DNA of 54,184 nt from Tropicimonas marinistellae (lineage in GTDB: Bacteria > Pseudomonadota > Alphaproteobacteria > Rhodobacterales > Rhodobacteraceae), in assembly GCF_001509585.1 (NCBI RefSeq), contig NZ_LNCI01000019.1, forward strand, positions 1-54,184. The letters are read 5' to 3'. This document shows, one piece after another, positions 1 through 8,246 of the stretch. Within the stretch, counting starts at the first letter, position 1, and the number at the start of each line of letters is the position of its first letter. The notes under the pieces were generated by a model. The model was not told the DNA's origin. It saw only the letters and a list, made by a program, of their open reading frames with translations, and made no database searches. Made by a program: the position numbers and the translations under genes.

Positions 1-4
1 CGGC

Positions 5-412
5 ATGACCGGCTTAGCCGCGTCAGGAAGCGAAGGCGGCGTTCCAACAATACCTCACGATCACGACGAACGCATAGCAGACATCTGTCACGATCGTTTC
101 GAATGGCAGCTACGGGCCGTTCGCGACTGCCAAATGTTCCTAGGCCAAGGTCCGGATGTGGGCCCAAAAAGGGTCTTTATGGCCGGCTACGGAAACGTAT
201 GGGATGTGACTTTCGACCCCTCTGCAGTTTATGCTGAGCTGGGCGGTGATGCTGATATCCCGACTACGTATGGACAAGTGCTCGCGCGCGAGACGGATCT
301 TATTCAGCATCCAGGTTTCCAATTCGGACGTGGCATCACGTGCGTCCGGCTCGACCCTCCTTATGGTAGGTATCCTGACAACCATTGGACTCATGAGGAG
401 GAGTCATGCTGA
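5..412 (+). CDS. Hypothetical protein, possibly 5'-partial
   Basis: I do not recognise this 135-residue protein. The frame is open to the left edge of the window, so the ATG at position 5 may be internal and the gene may begin outside. It is soluble in appearance, with no signal peptide or membrane segment, and is rich in Asp, His and aromatic residues. Its stop overlaps the start of the next gene by 7 bases, and a GAGGAG ribosome-binding site for that gene lies inside its last codons, so the two are probably translationally coupled. Base composition is visibly less GC-rich than the core genes to the right, which fits transferred DNA beside the tRNA gene at 1574-1650. Confidence 0.55.
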   Translation: MTGLAASGSEGGVPTIPHDHDERIADICHDRFEWQLRAVRDCQMFLGQGPDVGPKRVFMAGYGNVWDVTFDPSAVYAELGGDADIPTTYGQVLARETDLIQHPGFQFGRGITCVRLDPPYGRYPDNHWTHEEESC

Positions 413-945
413 CAGGCCGACAACGTGTCCTCCGGGACCTTCCATTGATTGCCAACGCCATTCGTCAGATGCCCGTAGGGCGGGTGTACTCAATCCGGGA
501 GGTCTACGGGGATGCGTTCGCCGATCTGGACCACAGGCATGGCATCAATCAGGCGTTAGCCAGCATAGTTCGAAACGGTGATGTATTCGGTGTTCGAAGC
601 CACCGATATGCCCGAGACACTGCCCATGGCAGGAGTGAGTTCGTAGTTGTATCGACCGTCAACGCTAACATCAGTTGGATTGATCCGTTGATCCAGCGAG
701 ATCTTGCGGAGCGGGGAGAGCCACCCAACAATCGAACCGACATCCAAGAAAGGCGTTTACCAGCGGACTGCCTCTTTGACGCCCACGACACTTTCGAGCT
801 CCGGTACTTCGAGGGTGGCTACCATCGCTTCCGCTACTTCGATAGCCGCGAAGATGCCACGACCTGGTGCCGGGCCAGACGGTATGACCAGCCGATCGAA
901 GTGGACGGAAGCCGGGACGAGGCCATGAGGGCGAAAGGCTCATAA
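406..945 (+). CDS. Hypothetical protein, coupled to the upstream gene
   Basis: I do not recognise this 179-residue protein. The start is well supported by a GAGGAG sequence about 5 bases upstream and by overlap with the preceding stop. Residues 1-80 look like a small helical or winged fold (RQRVLRDLPLIANAIRQM, then GRVYSIREVYGDAF). The C-terminal third is rich in aromatic residues and arginine (YFEGGYHRFRYFD). There is no signal peptide or transmembrane segment. With the upstream gene it forms a two-gene unit in the accessory stretch left of tRNA-Arg. A two-gene unit of this kind could be a toxin-antitoxin or defence pair, but nothing in the sequence proves that. Confidence 0.6.
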   Translation: MLTGRQRVLRDLPLIANAIRQMPVGRVYSIREVYGDAFADLDHRHGINQALASIVRNGDVFGVRSHRYARDTAHGRSEFVVVSTVNANISWIDPLIQRDLAERGEPPNNRTDIQERRLPADCLFDAHDTFELRYFEGGYHRFRYFDSREDATTWCRARRYDQPIEVDGSRDEAMRAKGS

Positions 946-972
946 GCGCTGGTTCGCGCCAGTCCATTGTTG

Positions 973-1140
973 ATGGGTCTGTTCAACCATGGTTTTCATC
1001 CGGTTGAGGAGATTGAACAACGCGCCCGAAGGGCTCAGGATCTCAGGAAGTTCTATGAAGAAAACCCGTTCTATGCGGCGAGAGCGGCGAAGGAGCCGGA
1101 CTATTGGAACGAGTTCTATTCAAGTTGTTCCGGCTCGTGA
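973..1140 (+). CDS. Small hypothetical protein (55 aa)
   Basis: This short ORF encodes a highly charged, helical-looking peptide beginning MGLFNHGFHPVEEIEQRA and ending with a Trp/Tyr-rich tail (EPDYWNEFYSS). The composition is protein-like rather than random. No strong Shine-Dalgarno sequence is visible, and a TTG at 967 is an alternative start. It lies 27 bases after the unknown gene at 406-945 and could be its third member. The frame continues open after the stop for another 55 codons (1141-1308). The function is unknown. Confidence 0.35.
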   Translation: MGLFNHGFHPVEEIEQRARRAQDLRKFYEENPFYAARAAKEPDYWNEFYSSCSGS

Positions 1141-1308
1141 GTGGCGACTCAGGAGAGGATCGCCAACGGAACGAATACGACGGCACAGCGCCCTAGGCTA
1201 TCGGCCACCGGCGCCGGAAACCATCATCCAGACGCAAACCAGGCCAATGATGCACTATCGATCAAACCGGACCAGTCAGATAAGGCTACCCACCAAGCCG
1301 GCCGGTGA
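1141..1308 (+). CDS. Candidate small ORF or readthrough continuation (55 aa)
   Basis: A GTG codon follows directly after the stop of the 973-1140 ORF in the same frame and opens 55 codons. The predicted peptide is hydrophilic and rich in Asn, Gln, Thr and Asp, resembling a disordered tail. It may be a separate peptide, or the C-terminal half of a single gene interrupted by the TGA at 1138-1140. From 1309 to the tRNA at 1574 I see no further coding sequence. Confidence 0.2.
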   Translation: MATQERIANGTNTTAQRPRLSATGAGNHHPDANQANDALSIKPDQSDKATHQAGR

Positions 1309-1573
1309 GCGCCCTTGCGGTCTACTTTGGATTGGTGCCAACCGCAGGGTGGCGACTGCCCGGACCAAAGCCGTTCGTCTCGAACGTAGGTCCAGACCCA
1401 TGCGGTCTACCAACTGGGATTTCCACGTTCTTCGAAACTTACTCAAGACGAAGACAATAAGGAGCATTCGCGTTTTCCGCCAAGTTCCAGAGTCCAGTGG
1501 GGGAACTATTGGGGGAACGATGCGGGACGAACAACGTATTTTTATTCGTTTTCAGTTGGATATAAATATGAGG

Positions 1574-1650
1574 TGGCGCGCTGGGGAGGATTCGAACCCC
1601 CGACCCCTTGATTCGTAGTCAAGTACTCTATCCAACTGAGCTACCAGCGC
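1574..1650 (-). tRNA. tRNA-Arg (anticodon ACG)
   Basis: Read on the minus strand, the sequence folds as a complete cloverleaf of 77 nt. The acceptor stem is GCGCTGG pairing with CCAGCGC, followed by G and an encoded CCA. The D arm contains GGTAGCTCAGTTGG, the anticodon stem CTTGA/TCAAG encloses the loop CTACGAA with anticodon ACG, and the T arm contains GGTTCGAATCC. The A in position 34 would be read as inosine to decode CGU, CGC and CGA. The 3' end faces the accessory genes at 1-1308, the usual geometry for integration at a tRNA 3' end. Confidence 0.97.
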
Positions 1651-1651
1651 G

Positions 1652-2189
1652 TGAGGCGTTCACTTAGCGGCGCCGGCACCGGGGTGCAAGGGGCAATCGA
1701 CACGAAATTGCGTGTGATGGGCGCTGACGATCCTACCGCGCCGTGTTTCTGGTGGTCGACGGGCATGGCAGAGATGAATGTCGGATGGCCCTGGTGCCGC
1801 AGCCTCAAAGGCCGGCCTCACGGTTGGCAGCGTCTGGATCGTGTTGATGGTTTCTGGTGCACGGTCTCGCTTGGTCTTTCGTCCGGAGGCGCGAGGCCAA
1901 CTCAACGCGCGCCTTGCGAAATCGAGTTGCCGGCTTTCCCCCCGTACTCTTGGGCGTCGTCGGCAATGGTGTGCCCACCAGAACAACCCTCAACCACCAA
2001 CAGCCCACGGTCTGCTATCACTCATACCCGCTCCGGTGGACACAAGACATTCTTCCCACTTTCGCGTGGCGGAAAGGTGGCGCCGGTTCGGAGAGTTCGC
2101 GGGAATTCCGCGGCGGTGGATTTGGTGGCGTTTGTACGGAGCCGCAGCGGCTAGGGTACGCGCGTGGTCTGCTCGGGGCCGGGCTCCGT
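1652..2189. other. Gene-free stretch right of tRNA-Arg
   Basis: About 540 bases lie between the tRNA and the stop of the membrane-protein gene. Several long frames are open on both strands, but their translations are Arg/Pro/Gly-rich with no recognisable motif, as expected of chance frames in GC-rich DNA. No RNA gene, repeat or clear terminator is seen. The tRNA promoter must lie at its left end. Confidence 0.4.
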
Positions 2190-3434
2190 CTACGGAGAGG
2201 GTCCCACGCCGGCATATCCCGGCGACGGGGGCTGCCCGCGGAACCCCCTGTCGCCATTGGATTTCGGCTGGGATCGTGGGGTGATTGGAAAGCGTGGGTC
2301 GATATCGCACAGCTGTACGATTTCGTCGCGAGCAGGCGTAACCTCGGTGTCGTCCGGCGCGGTGTCGTCATCCTCGGGTTCTGCAGCGAAGGCCGAATTG
2401 TGGCCATCCTCGCCCAAAGTCTCTACCACAGGTTGCCCGTTTTCGGCGGAAGCGTGTCGCGACTCACCGAAGCGGCGGCGCAAGGACCGAATGATGCGGT
2501 AGACGCAGAGAACTCCCAGCACGAGGAAGAGTGTCGGCAGCATGGACAGGAACACGAGCGCGGCCGGTCGTTCGTGGACAAACGAAAATGCGACAAACGC
2601 TGCGATGACCCAGAGGAACGGAGAGCGTAGCCACCGAAGCCTTGAGGCTCGAGCAGTTTGACCATCGGCAGGTGCGGCAGGGTCGGCGACAGGGGACGGG
2701 TCGACTGGCCAGTCGACGGTTTGCATGGCGGCACTGACACGGCTTGCGCGTCGCTTGCGGCGGAACTTGACGAGCGCCGCTAGCAGGAAGACCCCGGCGA
2801 TTGCGCCAACGACCGCAGCGACCTGCATCGGCATCTCTGGGTTTGGAGCGAACGCGGCGGCTCTGCCATCCAAGAATGGCGCGATATAAACGAAGTCGGG
2901 TGCGCGCGTCAGGCCGGATTCCGCGAAGGCGTCTTCGGCCATGCCCCGAAGCGTGGGCGACCTCTCGGTGGTACCGTTCAATCGGTAGACCGGCGTCGCG
3001 CTATCGGCAGTGCCGAGGGAACCGAACGTTTCACCGGGCGCGTTGTTATCGAGCAGCCAATCGACAAATCTGTCTTTCTGGTTCGGCGTCAGCAGGACAG
3101 CGGCACGCGCCATCCGGGCCGCCGCGTCGTCGGCTCCGTCGAACAATACGAACATGTACCGCTCCGTATCGACACCGCGACGTTGCTTGGTCAGGTGATA
3201 ATTGTACGCGCCGTTGATCCAGCCCAGCACATGGACTTCGTCGGCAATGTGAATATCCCGGTCCTTTCGGAACTCTGCAAGCGGAACAGCCTCCGGCACG
3301 GGACGGGACAAGGCTGCGGCCTTTTCCGCTTCGATCCGCTCCATGTCTCCATGCATCCAGACGGCAAAGGCCGCCAGGGCCGTCGCGAAGACGAGATGGC
3401 CGTACCAAGGCAAACGAGCGAGAGCGCCAAACAT
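2190..3434 (-). CDS. Membrane protein of unknown function
   Basis: This 414-residue protein is not recognised. The ATG at 3434 is chosen because GGAGGAAGG lies just upstream; the frame stays open much further upstream but without protein-like sequence. One hydrophobic segment is near the N-terminus (about residues 8-25), one follows a soluble domain (about 210-230), and two more lie close together (about 270-315). The tail is acidic and low-complexity (PEDDDTAPDDTE). The loop between the first two membrane segments, with motifs such as LGWINGAYNYHLTK, is probably extracytoplasmic. It is divergent from secE with about 216 bases between them. The acidic tail suggests a cytoplasmic interaction surface, but that is inference. 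Confidence 0.7.
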   Translation of the reverse strand: MFGALARLPWYGHLVFATALAAFAVWMHGDMERIEAEKAAALSRPVPEAVPLAEFRKDRDIHIADEVHVLGWINGAYNYHLTKQRRGVDTERYMFVLFDGADDAAARMARAAVLLTPNQKDRFVDWLLDNNAPGETFGSLGTADSATPVYRLNGTTERSPTLRGMAEDAFAESGLTRAPDFVYIAPFLDGRAAAFAPNPEMPMQVAAVVGAIAGVFLLAALVKFRRKRRASRVSAAMQTVDWPVDPSPVADPAAPADGQTARASRLRWLRSPFLWVIAAFVAFSFVHERPAALVFLSMLPTLFLVLGVLCVYRIIRSLRRRFGESRHASAENGQPVVETLGEDGHNSAFAAEPEDDDTAPDDTEVTPARDEIVQLCDIDPRFPITPRSQPKSNGDRGFRGQPPSPGYAGVGPSP

Positions 3435-3650
3435 GACCTTCCTCCGAGAGAACAATCGGGTCGGATTCCGTTGATTGAACATTCTACGTGCCTTCATGGC
3501 GCAACGGTGGCAGGGATCTGGAAGGATCGTGGCGTGTCGCGCGGCGGCAAGTTTCCGCCGGTGACCAAACCTGATGTCTGTCTTGAACTCGCACCGCAGG
3601 ACGCGTATGTGCAGCCAGCACGGCGGAAACGCAAAAGCGCAGGAAGACAG

Positions 3651-3842
3651 ATGGCCAACCCACTTCAGTTCATGCAGCAGGTGCGCACCGAGGTCGGCAA
3701 GGTCGTTTGGCCGACACGGCGCGAAGTGCTGCTCACCACGATGATGGTACTCGCCATGGCGACGCTGACGGCGATTTTCTTCTTCGTGGTTGACCTGATC
3801 ATCCGTACCGGTCTGACACAGGTCCTGCGCCTGTTCGGATGA
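3651..3842 (+). CDS. secE: Preprotein translocase subunit SecE
   Basis: SecE is the small essential clamp subunit of the SecYEG protein-conducting channel in the inner membrane. The 63-residue protein has the usual short single-span form: an amphipathic N-terminal helix with the family signature VRTEVGKVVWPTRREV, then one transmembrane segment (about residues 28-50). It starts at the first ATG that gives this architecture. nusG follows after about 220 bases, the common order across bacteria. No tRNA-Trp gene, often found just upstream, is visible here. Confidence 0.95.
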   Translation: MANPLQFMQQVRTEVGKVVWPTRREVLLTTMMVLAMATLTAIFFFVVDLIIRTGLTQVLRLFG

Positions 3843-4062
3843 CCGCGCGATTGTTGGCTGGGTCGCCGGCGGTGCGCCGGTGCAGCCGATCTGCCCTTGA
3901 AAACCGCGGGGCGCAGCGGTAAAGCAGCCAAACTTTCCCAGCAGGCGTGCATCGATTCGGGTCGCACGCCGCTTTTCTTTTGGGTTGGGCCGCAAGGCCG
4001 GAGAATCAGAAATACGCCGGGAGCCATCGGGCGCCGGCACGGAAGCAAGGACAAGGCACGGC

Positions 4063-4596
4063 ATGGCGAAGCGTTGGTATTCGGTTAGCGTCCTCTCGAA
4101 CTTCGAGAAGAAGATCGCCGAACAGATCCGTCACGACGTTGCCCAGGCCGGTCTCGAAGACGAGATCGACGAGGTTCTTGTGCCGACCGAAGAGGTAATC
4201 GAGGTTCGCCGCGGCAAGAAAGTGACTGCCGAGCGCCGCTTCATGCCTGGCTACGTTCTTGTACACATGGAGATGTCCGACCAGGGCTATCACCTGATCA
4301 ACTCGATCAACCGTGTGACCGGTTTCCTCGGCCCCCAGGGCAAGCCGATGCCAATGCGCGATGCCGAGGTCAACCAGATCCTCAACCGTGTCGAGGAAGG
4401 CGTCGAGGCCCCGCGCTCGCTGATCGTTTACGAAGTGGGCGAGCAGGTGAACGTGACCGATGGGCCTTTCGAGGGGTTCGCGGGCATGGTCGAGGAAGTG
4501 GACGACGACAACCAGCGCCTGAAGGTGACGGTGTCGATCTTCGGCCGGGCGACGCCGGTCGAGCTGGAATTCACTCAGGTCACCAAGGAGGCCTGA
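4063..4596 (+). CDS. nusG: Transcription termination/antitermination protein NusG
   Basis: NusG binds RNA polymerase, suppresses pausing and links it to Rho or to ribosomal protein S10. The 177-residue length is standard. The NGN domain occupies roughly residues 1-115 (start [17 protein letters not shown], motif [12 protein letters not shown], then INRVTGFLG). A KOW domain follows at the C-terminus ([17 protein letters not shown]). It lies between secE and the ribosomal genes rplK-rplA, as in most bacteria. The ATG at 4063 matches the family start; the longer open frame upstream is not protein-like. Confidence 0.96.
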   Translation: MAKRWYSVSVLSNFEKKIAEQIRHDVAQAGLEDEIDEVLVPTEEVIEVRRGKKVTAERRFMPGYVLVHMEMSDQGYHLINSINRVTGFLGPQGKPMPMRDAEVNQILNRVEEGVEAPRSLIVYEVGEQVNVTDGPFEGFAGMVEEVDDDNQRLKVTVSIFGRATPVELEFTQVTKEA

Positions 4597-4673
4597 GGAA
4601 GCGGCGGGCTCGCCCGCCAATCGTTCGTGGGAGGCGAGGGCACGCGTGCCCGGACCACACCACGCTAACAAAT

Positions 4674-4695
4674 GAGACGCGGCGCGCCGTGTCTC
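4674..4695 (+). other. Strong inverted repeat in the rplK leader
   Basis: GAGACGCGGCGCGCCGTGTCTC is a near-perfect hairpin in the nusG-rplK gap: GAGAC pairs with GTCTC and CGGC with GCCG, with one G-T mismatch position. It is not followed by a T-run, so it is more likely leader structure or a processing site than an intrinsic terminator. It sits just before the candidate L1-binding element at 4701-4727. Confidence 0.4.
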
Positions 4696-4700
4696 TGTAG

Positions 4701-4727
4701 GGTGCGTGATTTCGCGTACCGATGAGA
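4701..4727 (+). promoter_or_regulatory. Candidate ribosomal protein L1 autoregulatory site in rplK leader
   Basis: GGTGCG and CGTACC form a six-base stem (one G-T pair) and are followed at once by GATGAG, just upstream of the GAAAGGAG ribosome-binding site of rplK. A short helix flanked by GATGA is the feature shared by the L1 site on 23S rRNA and the L11-L1 leader RNAs. L1, made from the second gene of this operon, is known in other bacteria to repress the mRNA by binding such a site. The match is by eye. Confidence 0.5.
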
Positions 4728-4740
4728 AAGGAGTTGGCCC

Positions 4741-5169
4741 ATGGCCAAGAAACTCGCCGGCACCATGAAGCTTCAGGTGCCCGCCGGACAGGCGAACCCG
4801 TCCCCGCCCGTTGGTCCTGCGCTCGGTCAGCGCGGCATTAACATCATGGAATTCTGCAAGGCCTTCAACGCCAAGACGCAGGACATGGATCCCGGCGCGC
4901 CGTGCCCGACCGTGATCACCTACTATCAGGACAAGTCCTTCACGATGGACATCAAGACGCCGCCGGCGTCCTATTTCCTGAAGAAGGCCGCGAAGAAGAA
5001 ATCTGGCGCCAACAACCCCGGCAAGGAGATCGTTGGATCGGTGACCGCCGCTCAGGTGAAAGAGATCGCCGAGGCCAAGATGAAAGACCTCAACGCGAAC
5101 GACGTCGAAGCCGCGATGCAGATCATTCTCGGCTCCGCGCGTTCCATGGGTATCGAGGTGAAAGGGTAA
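4741..5169 (+). CDS. rplK: 50S ribosomal protein L11
   Basis: L11 forms part of the GTPase-associated centre of the large subunit with 23S rRNA and the L7/L12 stalk. The 142-residue protein has the complete family pattern: N-terminal domain with [22 protein letters not shown] and [10 protein letters not shown], and an RNA-binding C-terminal domain with ALGSARSMG-like sequence (here [13 protein letters not shown]). A GAAAGGAG ribosome-binding site precedes it. It is followed after 3 bases by rplA, with which it is presumably co-transcribed. Confidence 0.97.
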   Translation: MAKKLAGTMKLQVPAGQANPSPPVGPALGQRGINIMEFCKAFNAKTQDMDPGAPCPTVITYYQDKSFTMDIKTPPASYFLKKAAKKKSGANNPGKEIVGSVTAAQVKEIAEAKMKDLNANDVEAAMQIILGSARSMGIEVKG

Positions 5170-5172
5170 GTC

Positions 5173-5871
5173 ATGGCCAAGCTTGGAAAACGGACCCGCG
5201 CCGCACGCGAAGCCATCGCCGGCAAGGAAGACCTGTCGATTGAAGAGGCCGTGGCCCTCGTCAAGGGGAACGCCACCGCGAAGTTCGACGAGACCATCGA
5301 GATCGCGATGAACCTCGGTGTCGATACGCGCCACGCCGACCAGATGGTCCGTGGCACTGTCACCCTGCCCAACGGCACGGGCAAGAGCGTTCGCGTTGCT
5401 GTCTTCGCCCGTGGCGACAAGGCCGAAGAGGCCAAGGCCGCCGGTGCGGACATCGTGGGTGCCGAGGACCTGATGGAAACCATCCAGGGCGGCACGATCG
5501 AATTTGATCGCTGCATCGCCACGCCGGACATGATGCCCATCGTTGGCCGCCTCGGTAAGATCCTCGGCCCGCGCAACCTGATGCCGAACCCGAAGGTCGG
5601 CACCGTGACCCCCGACGTGACTGCAGCTGTTGCGGCCGCCAAGGGCGGTGAGGTGCAGTTCCGGGCCGAGAAGGGCGGCGTCGTGCACGCCGGTGTCGGC
5701 AAAGCCTCTTTCGATGAGGCGAAGCTGGTTGAGAATGTCCGTGCCTTCTGCGACGCCGTCGCAAAGGCTAAGCCCTCGGGCGCCAAGGGCAGCTACATGC
5801 AGAAGGTTTCGCTCAGCTCCACAATGGGGCCCGGCGTCACCGTCGATGTGGCCTCTGCCACCGCGCAGTGA
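5173..5871 (+). CDS. rplA: 50S ribosomal protein L1
   Basis: L1 builds the mobile L1 stalk of the large subunit at the E site and usually also represses its own operon. The 232-residue length is normal. Family landmarks are visible: KRTRAAREA near the start, [32 protein letters not shown] in the middle and [16 protein letters not shown] at the end. It ends in an intrinsic terminator at 5913-5935. In many alphaproteobacteria rplJ-rplL-rpoB-rpoC follow; here an oppositely oriented GST gene follows instead. Confidence 0.97.
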   Translation: MAKLGKRTRAAREAIAGKEDLSIEEAVALVKGNATAKFDETIEIAMNLGVDTRHADQMVRGTVTLPNGTGKSVRVAVFARGDKAEEAKAAGADIVGAEDLMETIQGGTIEFDRCIATPDMMPIVGRLGKILGPRNLMPNPKVGTVTPDVTAAVAAAKGGEVQFRAEKGGVVHAGVGKASFDEAKLVENVRAFCDAVAKAKPSGAKGSYMQKVSLSSTMGPGVTVDVASATAQ

Positions 5872-5912
5872 GCGCGTGCGCCGGAAGGTGCACCTTAACA
5901 GATCCTGGGAAT

Positions 5913-5935
5913 GGGCGCCTTCGGGCGCCCTTTTT
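5913..5935 (+). terminator. Rho-independent terminator after rplA
   Basis: GGGCGCC and GGCGCCC form a seven-base-pair stem around a TTCG tetraloop, followed directly by TTTTT. It lies 42 bases past the rplA stop and closes the secE-nusG-rplK-rplA cluster. Confidence 0.9.
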
Positions 5936-5988
5936 CGTTCATTGGCGGTGCCGGTCGTGTCGCCTTACACGTGGCCGTGCGTCGTGGA

Positions 5989-6699
5989 TTACGAGCCTGC
6001 CAGCACATGCCGGATCGATGCCTCGATCTGACCACCACAATAGGCCTCTCCATGCTGTGCCCGCCATTCCGCACGCATTGCCGATATGGCGGGCATCGCC
6101 GCCACCCGGTTGGAGAGGGCCGCGATGGCAGGCGCATGGGTTTTCAGCAGCGGTTCGATCGCTGGTAGGCACTCTGTCATTGTGGCCCAAAGAGCTGCCA
6201 CCGCGAGATCGGCAAGCGTCGATTGTGGAGTGCCGAGCATGGTGCCGGCATCGTCGGTCAACCCGTGGCGACGGCCGATCTCCTCGAAGATCGCCATCCA
6301 TCGCGGCAAGCGTACGTCTACGAAAGCGTCCCACGCCTCTTGGGACCACATGGTCCGACCGCAGTTACACGTGATTTCTTCCAACACATCGCCCGCGTTG
6401 CCGATGAGCGTATTCGTCAGCGCATCCTTTGCCGGATCGCAGGGATAGAGAGCGTGCTTCTCGCCCAGATAGGCTAGGATCGCCGGCATCTGCGCGACCC
6501 AGATATCGGCGCCGCGATCATGGAGGAGGGGGGGCGCCATGAATGGCAATGGTTGTTCGCTGACGGGCGCATTCTTCAGTGCGGCCAAGGCCTCGATCGG
6601 CGGTTCATCCCAGCGTGTGCCCGCATGGGCGAGCACGTACCGGATGAAATGGCCCCGAAAGGGGAGTGGCCAGTAGTAGAGAGAATAGTCCTCAGCCAT
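5989..6699 (-). CDS. Glutathione S-transferase family protein
   Basis: The 236-residue protein has the two-domain layout of the GST superfamily. The thioredoxin-like N-terminal part is at residues 1-80 (start YSLYYWPLPFRGHFIRYVL, then MPAILAYLGEKHALYP, the usual end of that domain). The helical C-terminal domain follows, with STLADLAVAALW in place of the N-capping region. Such proteins conjugate glutathione to electrophiles or act as chaperone-like binders; the substrate cannot be inferred. It is leftward, convergent with rplA across the terminator at 5913, and about 60 bases from glyA. Confidence 0.8.
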   Translation of the reverse strand: MAEDYSLYYWPLPFRGHFIRYVLAHAGTRWDEPPIEALAALKNAPVSEQPLPFMAPPLLHDRGADIWVAQMPAILAYLGEKHALYPCDPAKDALTNTLIGNAGDVLEEITCNCGRTMWSQEAWDAFVDVRLPRWMAIFEEIGRRHGLTDDAGTMLGTPQSTLADLAVAALWATMTECLPAIEPLLKTHAPAIAALSNRVAAMPAISAMRAEWRAQHGEAYCGGQIEASIRHVLAGS

Positions 6700-6730
6700 T
6701 GCGTGCCCGCGATCCCATGTGCCAGGTTCG

Positions 6731-6755
6731 GCTGCCCCGAAGGTTCCGGGGCAGC
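6731..6755 (-). terminator. Candidate glyA terminator hairpin
   Basis: GCTGCCCCG and CGGGGCAGC form a perfect nine-base-pair stem with a seven-base loop, 7 bases past the glyA stop on the minus strand. It lacks a clear T-run, so it may act as a 3'-end stabiliser or weak terminator. Confidence 0.5.
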
Positions 6756-6762
6756 GCGCAGA

Positions 6763-8049
6763 TCAGAGCTCCGGATAGAGCGGGAAACGGGCGCAGAGCG
6801 CAGTCGCCTTTTCTTTCACGTTAGCTTCGACCTCGGCATTCCCGTCTTCGCCGTTGGTTGCCAATCCGTCCACGACCTCGACGATCAGCCGGGCGATCTC
6901 GCGGAATTCCGCCTCGCCGAATCCGCGCGTGGTGCCCGCGGGCGTGCCAAGGCGGATGCCGGAGGTCACAAAGGGCTTCTCGGGGTCGAAGGGCACCCCG
7001 TTCTTGTTGCAGGTGATATGGGCGCGGCCGAGAGCCTTCTCCGCGGCCTTGCCCGTCACCCCCTTGGGGCGCAGATCGGCGAGCATCAGGTGGTTATCGG
7101 TGCCCCCGGACACCACGTCGATGCCTCCCTTGATCAACTCGTCGGCCATTGCGCGTGCATTGGCGACGACCTGGGCGGCGTAGTCCTTGAACTCCGGGCG
7201 CAGGGCTTCGCCGAAAGCGACGGCCTTCGCTGCGATAACATGCATCAGCGGACCGCCCTGAAGGCCGGGGAACACTGCCGAATTCACCTTCTTGGCGATA
7301 TCGGCATCGTTGGTCAGGATCAGCCCACCGCGCGGGCCGCGCAGCGACTTGTGGGTGGTCGAGGTGACCACATGTGCATGCGGCAGCGGCGAGGGATGAG
7401 CCCCACCGGCCACAAGTCCGGAGATATGGGCCATGTCTACCATCAGATAGGCGCCGACCTCGTCGGCGATGGCACGGAAGGCTTCCCAATCCCAGATTCG
7501 GGAATAAGCCGTGCCGCCTGCTAGGATCAGCTTCGGCTTGTGCTCCAGCGCCTTGGCGCGGATGTCTTCCATGTCCAGCAGGTTGTCCTGTTCACGCACG
7601 CCGTAGGACACGACGTTGAACCATTTTCCTGACATGTTAACGGGCGAGCCGTGGGTCAGGTGGCCGCCGGAGTTCAAATCGAGGCCCATGAAGGTATCGC
7701 CGGGCTTGAGCAGGGCTAGGAAAACGGCCTGGTTCATTTGGCTGCCTGAATTCGGCTGCACGTTGGCAAATTCACAGCCGAACAATTCCTTCGCCCGGTC
7801 AATGGCCAGCGTCTCGGCAATGTCGACAAATTGGCAACCGCCATAGTAGCGTCGGCCCGGATAGCCTTCGGCGTACTTGTTGGTCATCACCGAACCCTGG
7901 GCTTCCATCACCGCACGGCTGACGATGTTCTCCGAGGCGATCAGCTCGATTTCGTCGCGTTGACGGCCAAGCTCCAGATCGATGGCCTTTGCGATTTCGG
8001 GATCGCTGGCGGAGAGGGTCTCGGTAAAGAATCCGGAATCAAGGCTCAT
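6763..8049 (-). CDS. glyA: Serine hydroxymethyltransferase
   Basis: This cytosolic PLP enzyme interconverts serine and glycine while charging tetrahydrofolate with a one-carbon unit. The 428-residue length fits. Visible landmarks are [19 protein letters not shown] near the N-terminus, [16 protein letters not shown], the substrate region [15 protein letters not shown], and the PLP-lysine motif [15 protein letters not shown]. The start at 8049 (MSLDSGFF) is preferred because the family begins close to DSGFF; an ATG at 8064 adds five residues. It is divergent from nadK with about 200 bases between, in which I see no riboswitch-like structure. Confidence 0.97.
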   Translation of the reverse strand: MSLDSGFFTETLSASDPEIAKAIDLELGRQRDEIELIASENIVSRAVMEAQGSVMTNKYAEGYPGRRYYGGCQFVDIAETLAIDRAKELFGCEFANVQPNSGSQMNQAVFLALLKPGDTFMGLDLNSGGHLTHGSPVNMSGKWFNVVSYGVREQDNLLDMEDIRAKALEHKPKLILAGGTAYSRIWDWEAFRAIADEVGAYLMVDMAHISGLVAGGAHPSPLPHAHVVTSTTHKSLRGPRGGLILTNDADIAKKVNSAVFPGLQGGPLMHVIAAKAVAFGEALRPEFKDYAAQVVANARAMADELIKGGIDVVSGGTDNHLMLADLRPKGVTGKAAEKALGRAHITCNKNGVPFDPEKPFVTSGIRLGTPAGTTRGFGEAEFREIARLIVEVVDGLATNGEDGNAEVEANVKEKATALCARFPLYPEL

Positions 8050-8246
8050 TGGCAGGCGCTCCATCTCTGGCACGCCTGATTGGGGGCGCGCGTTTCGTTG
8101 GAGGGGATGTAGCCCAAGGCGCACGAGGACAAAAGGCCTCCACCCACGAGTCGACGCTCATGCGCGTCAAAATGCGAGACTTGCGTTTCCGATGAAGGCG
8201 CGAGACGGTCGCACCGGAAACCTCCGCGGACTCCAGGGAGCCTCAC

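Noticed and set aside
3434-4064. N-terminal extension of the membrane-protein frame up to 4064
   Set aside because: The extension is antisense to secE and to the intergenic region and is not protein-like; the ATG at 3434 has a strong ribosome-binding site.
4006-5688. Minus-strand open frame of 560 codons over nusG-rplK-rplA
   Set aside because: It is antisense to three highly conserved genes, and the translation is Leu/His/Arg-rich and non-homologous in appearance.
8050-8246. Possible riboswitch in the glyA-nadK gap
   Set aside because: No glycine- or SAM-type conserved core could be found by eye, and the stems visible are weak.
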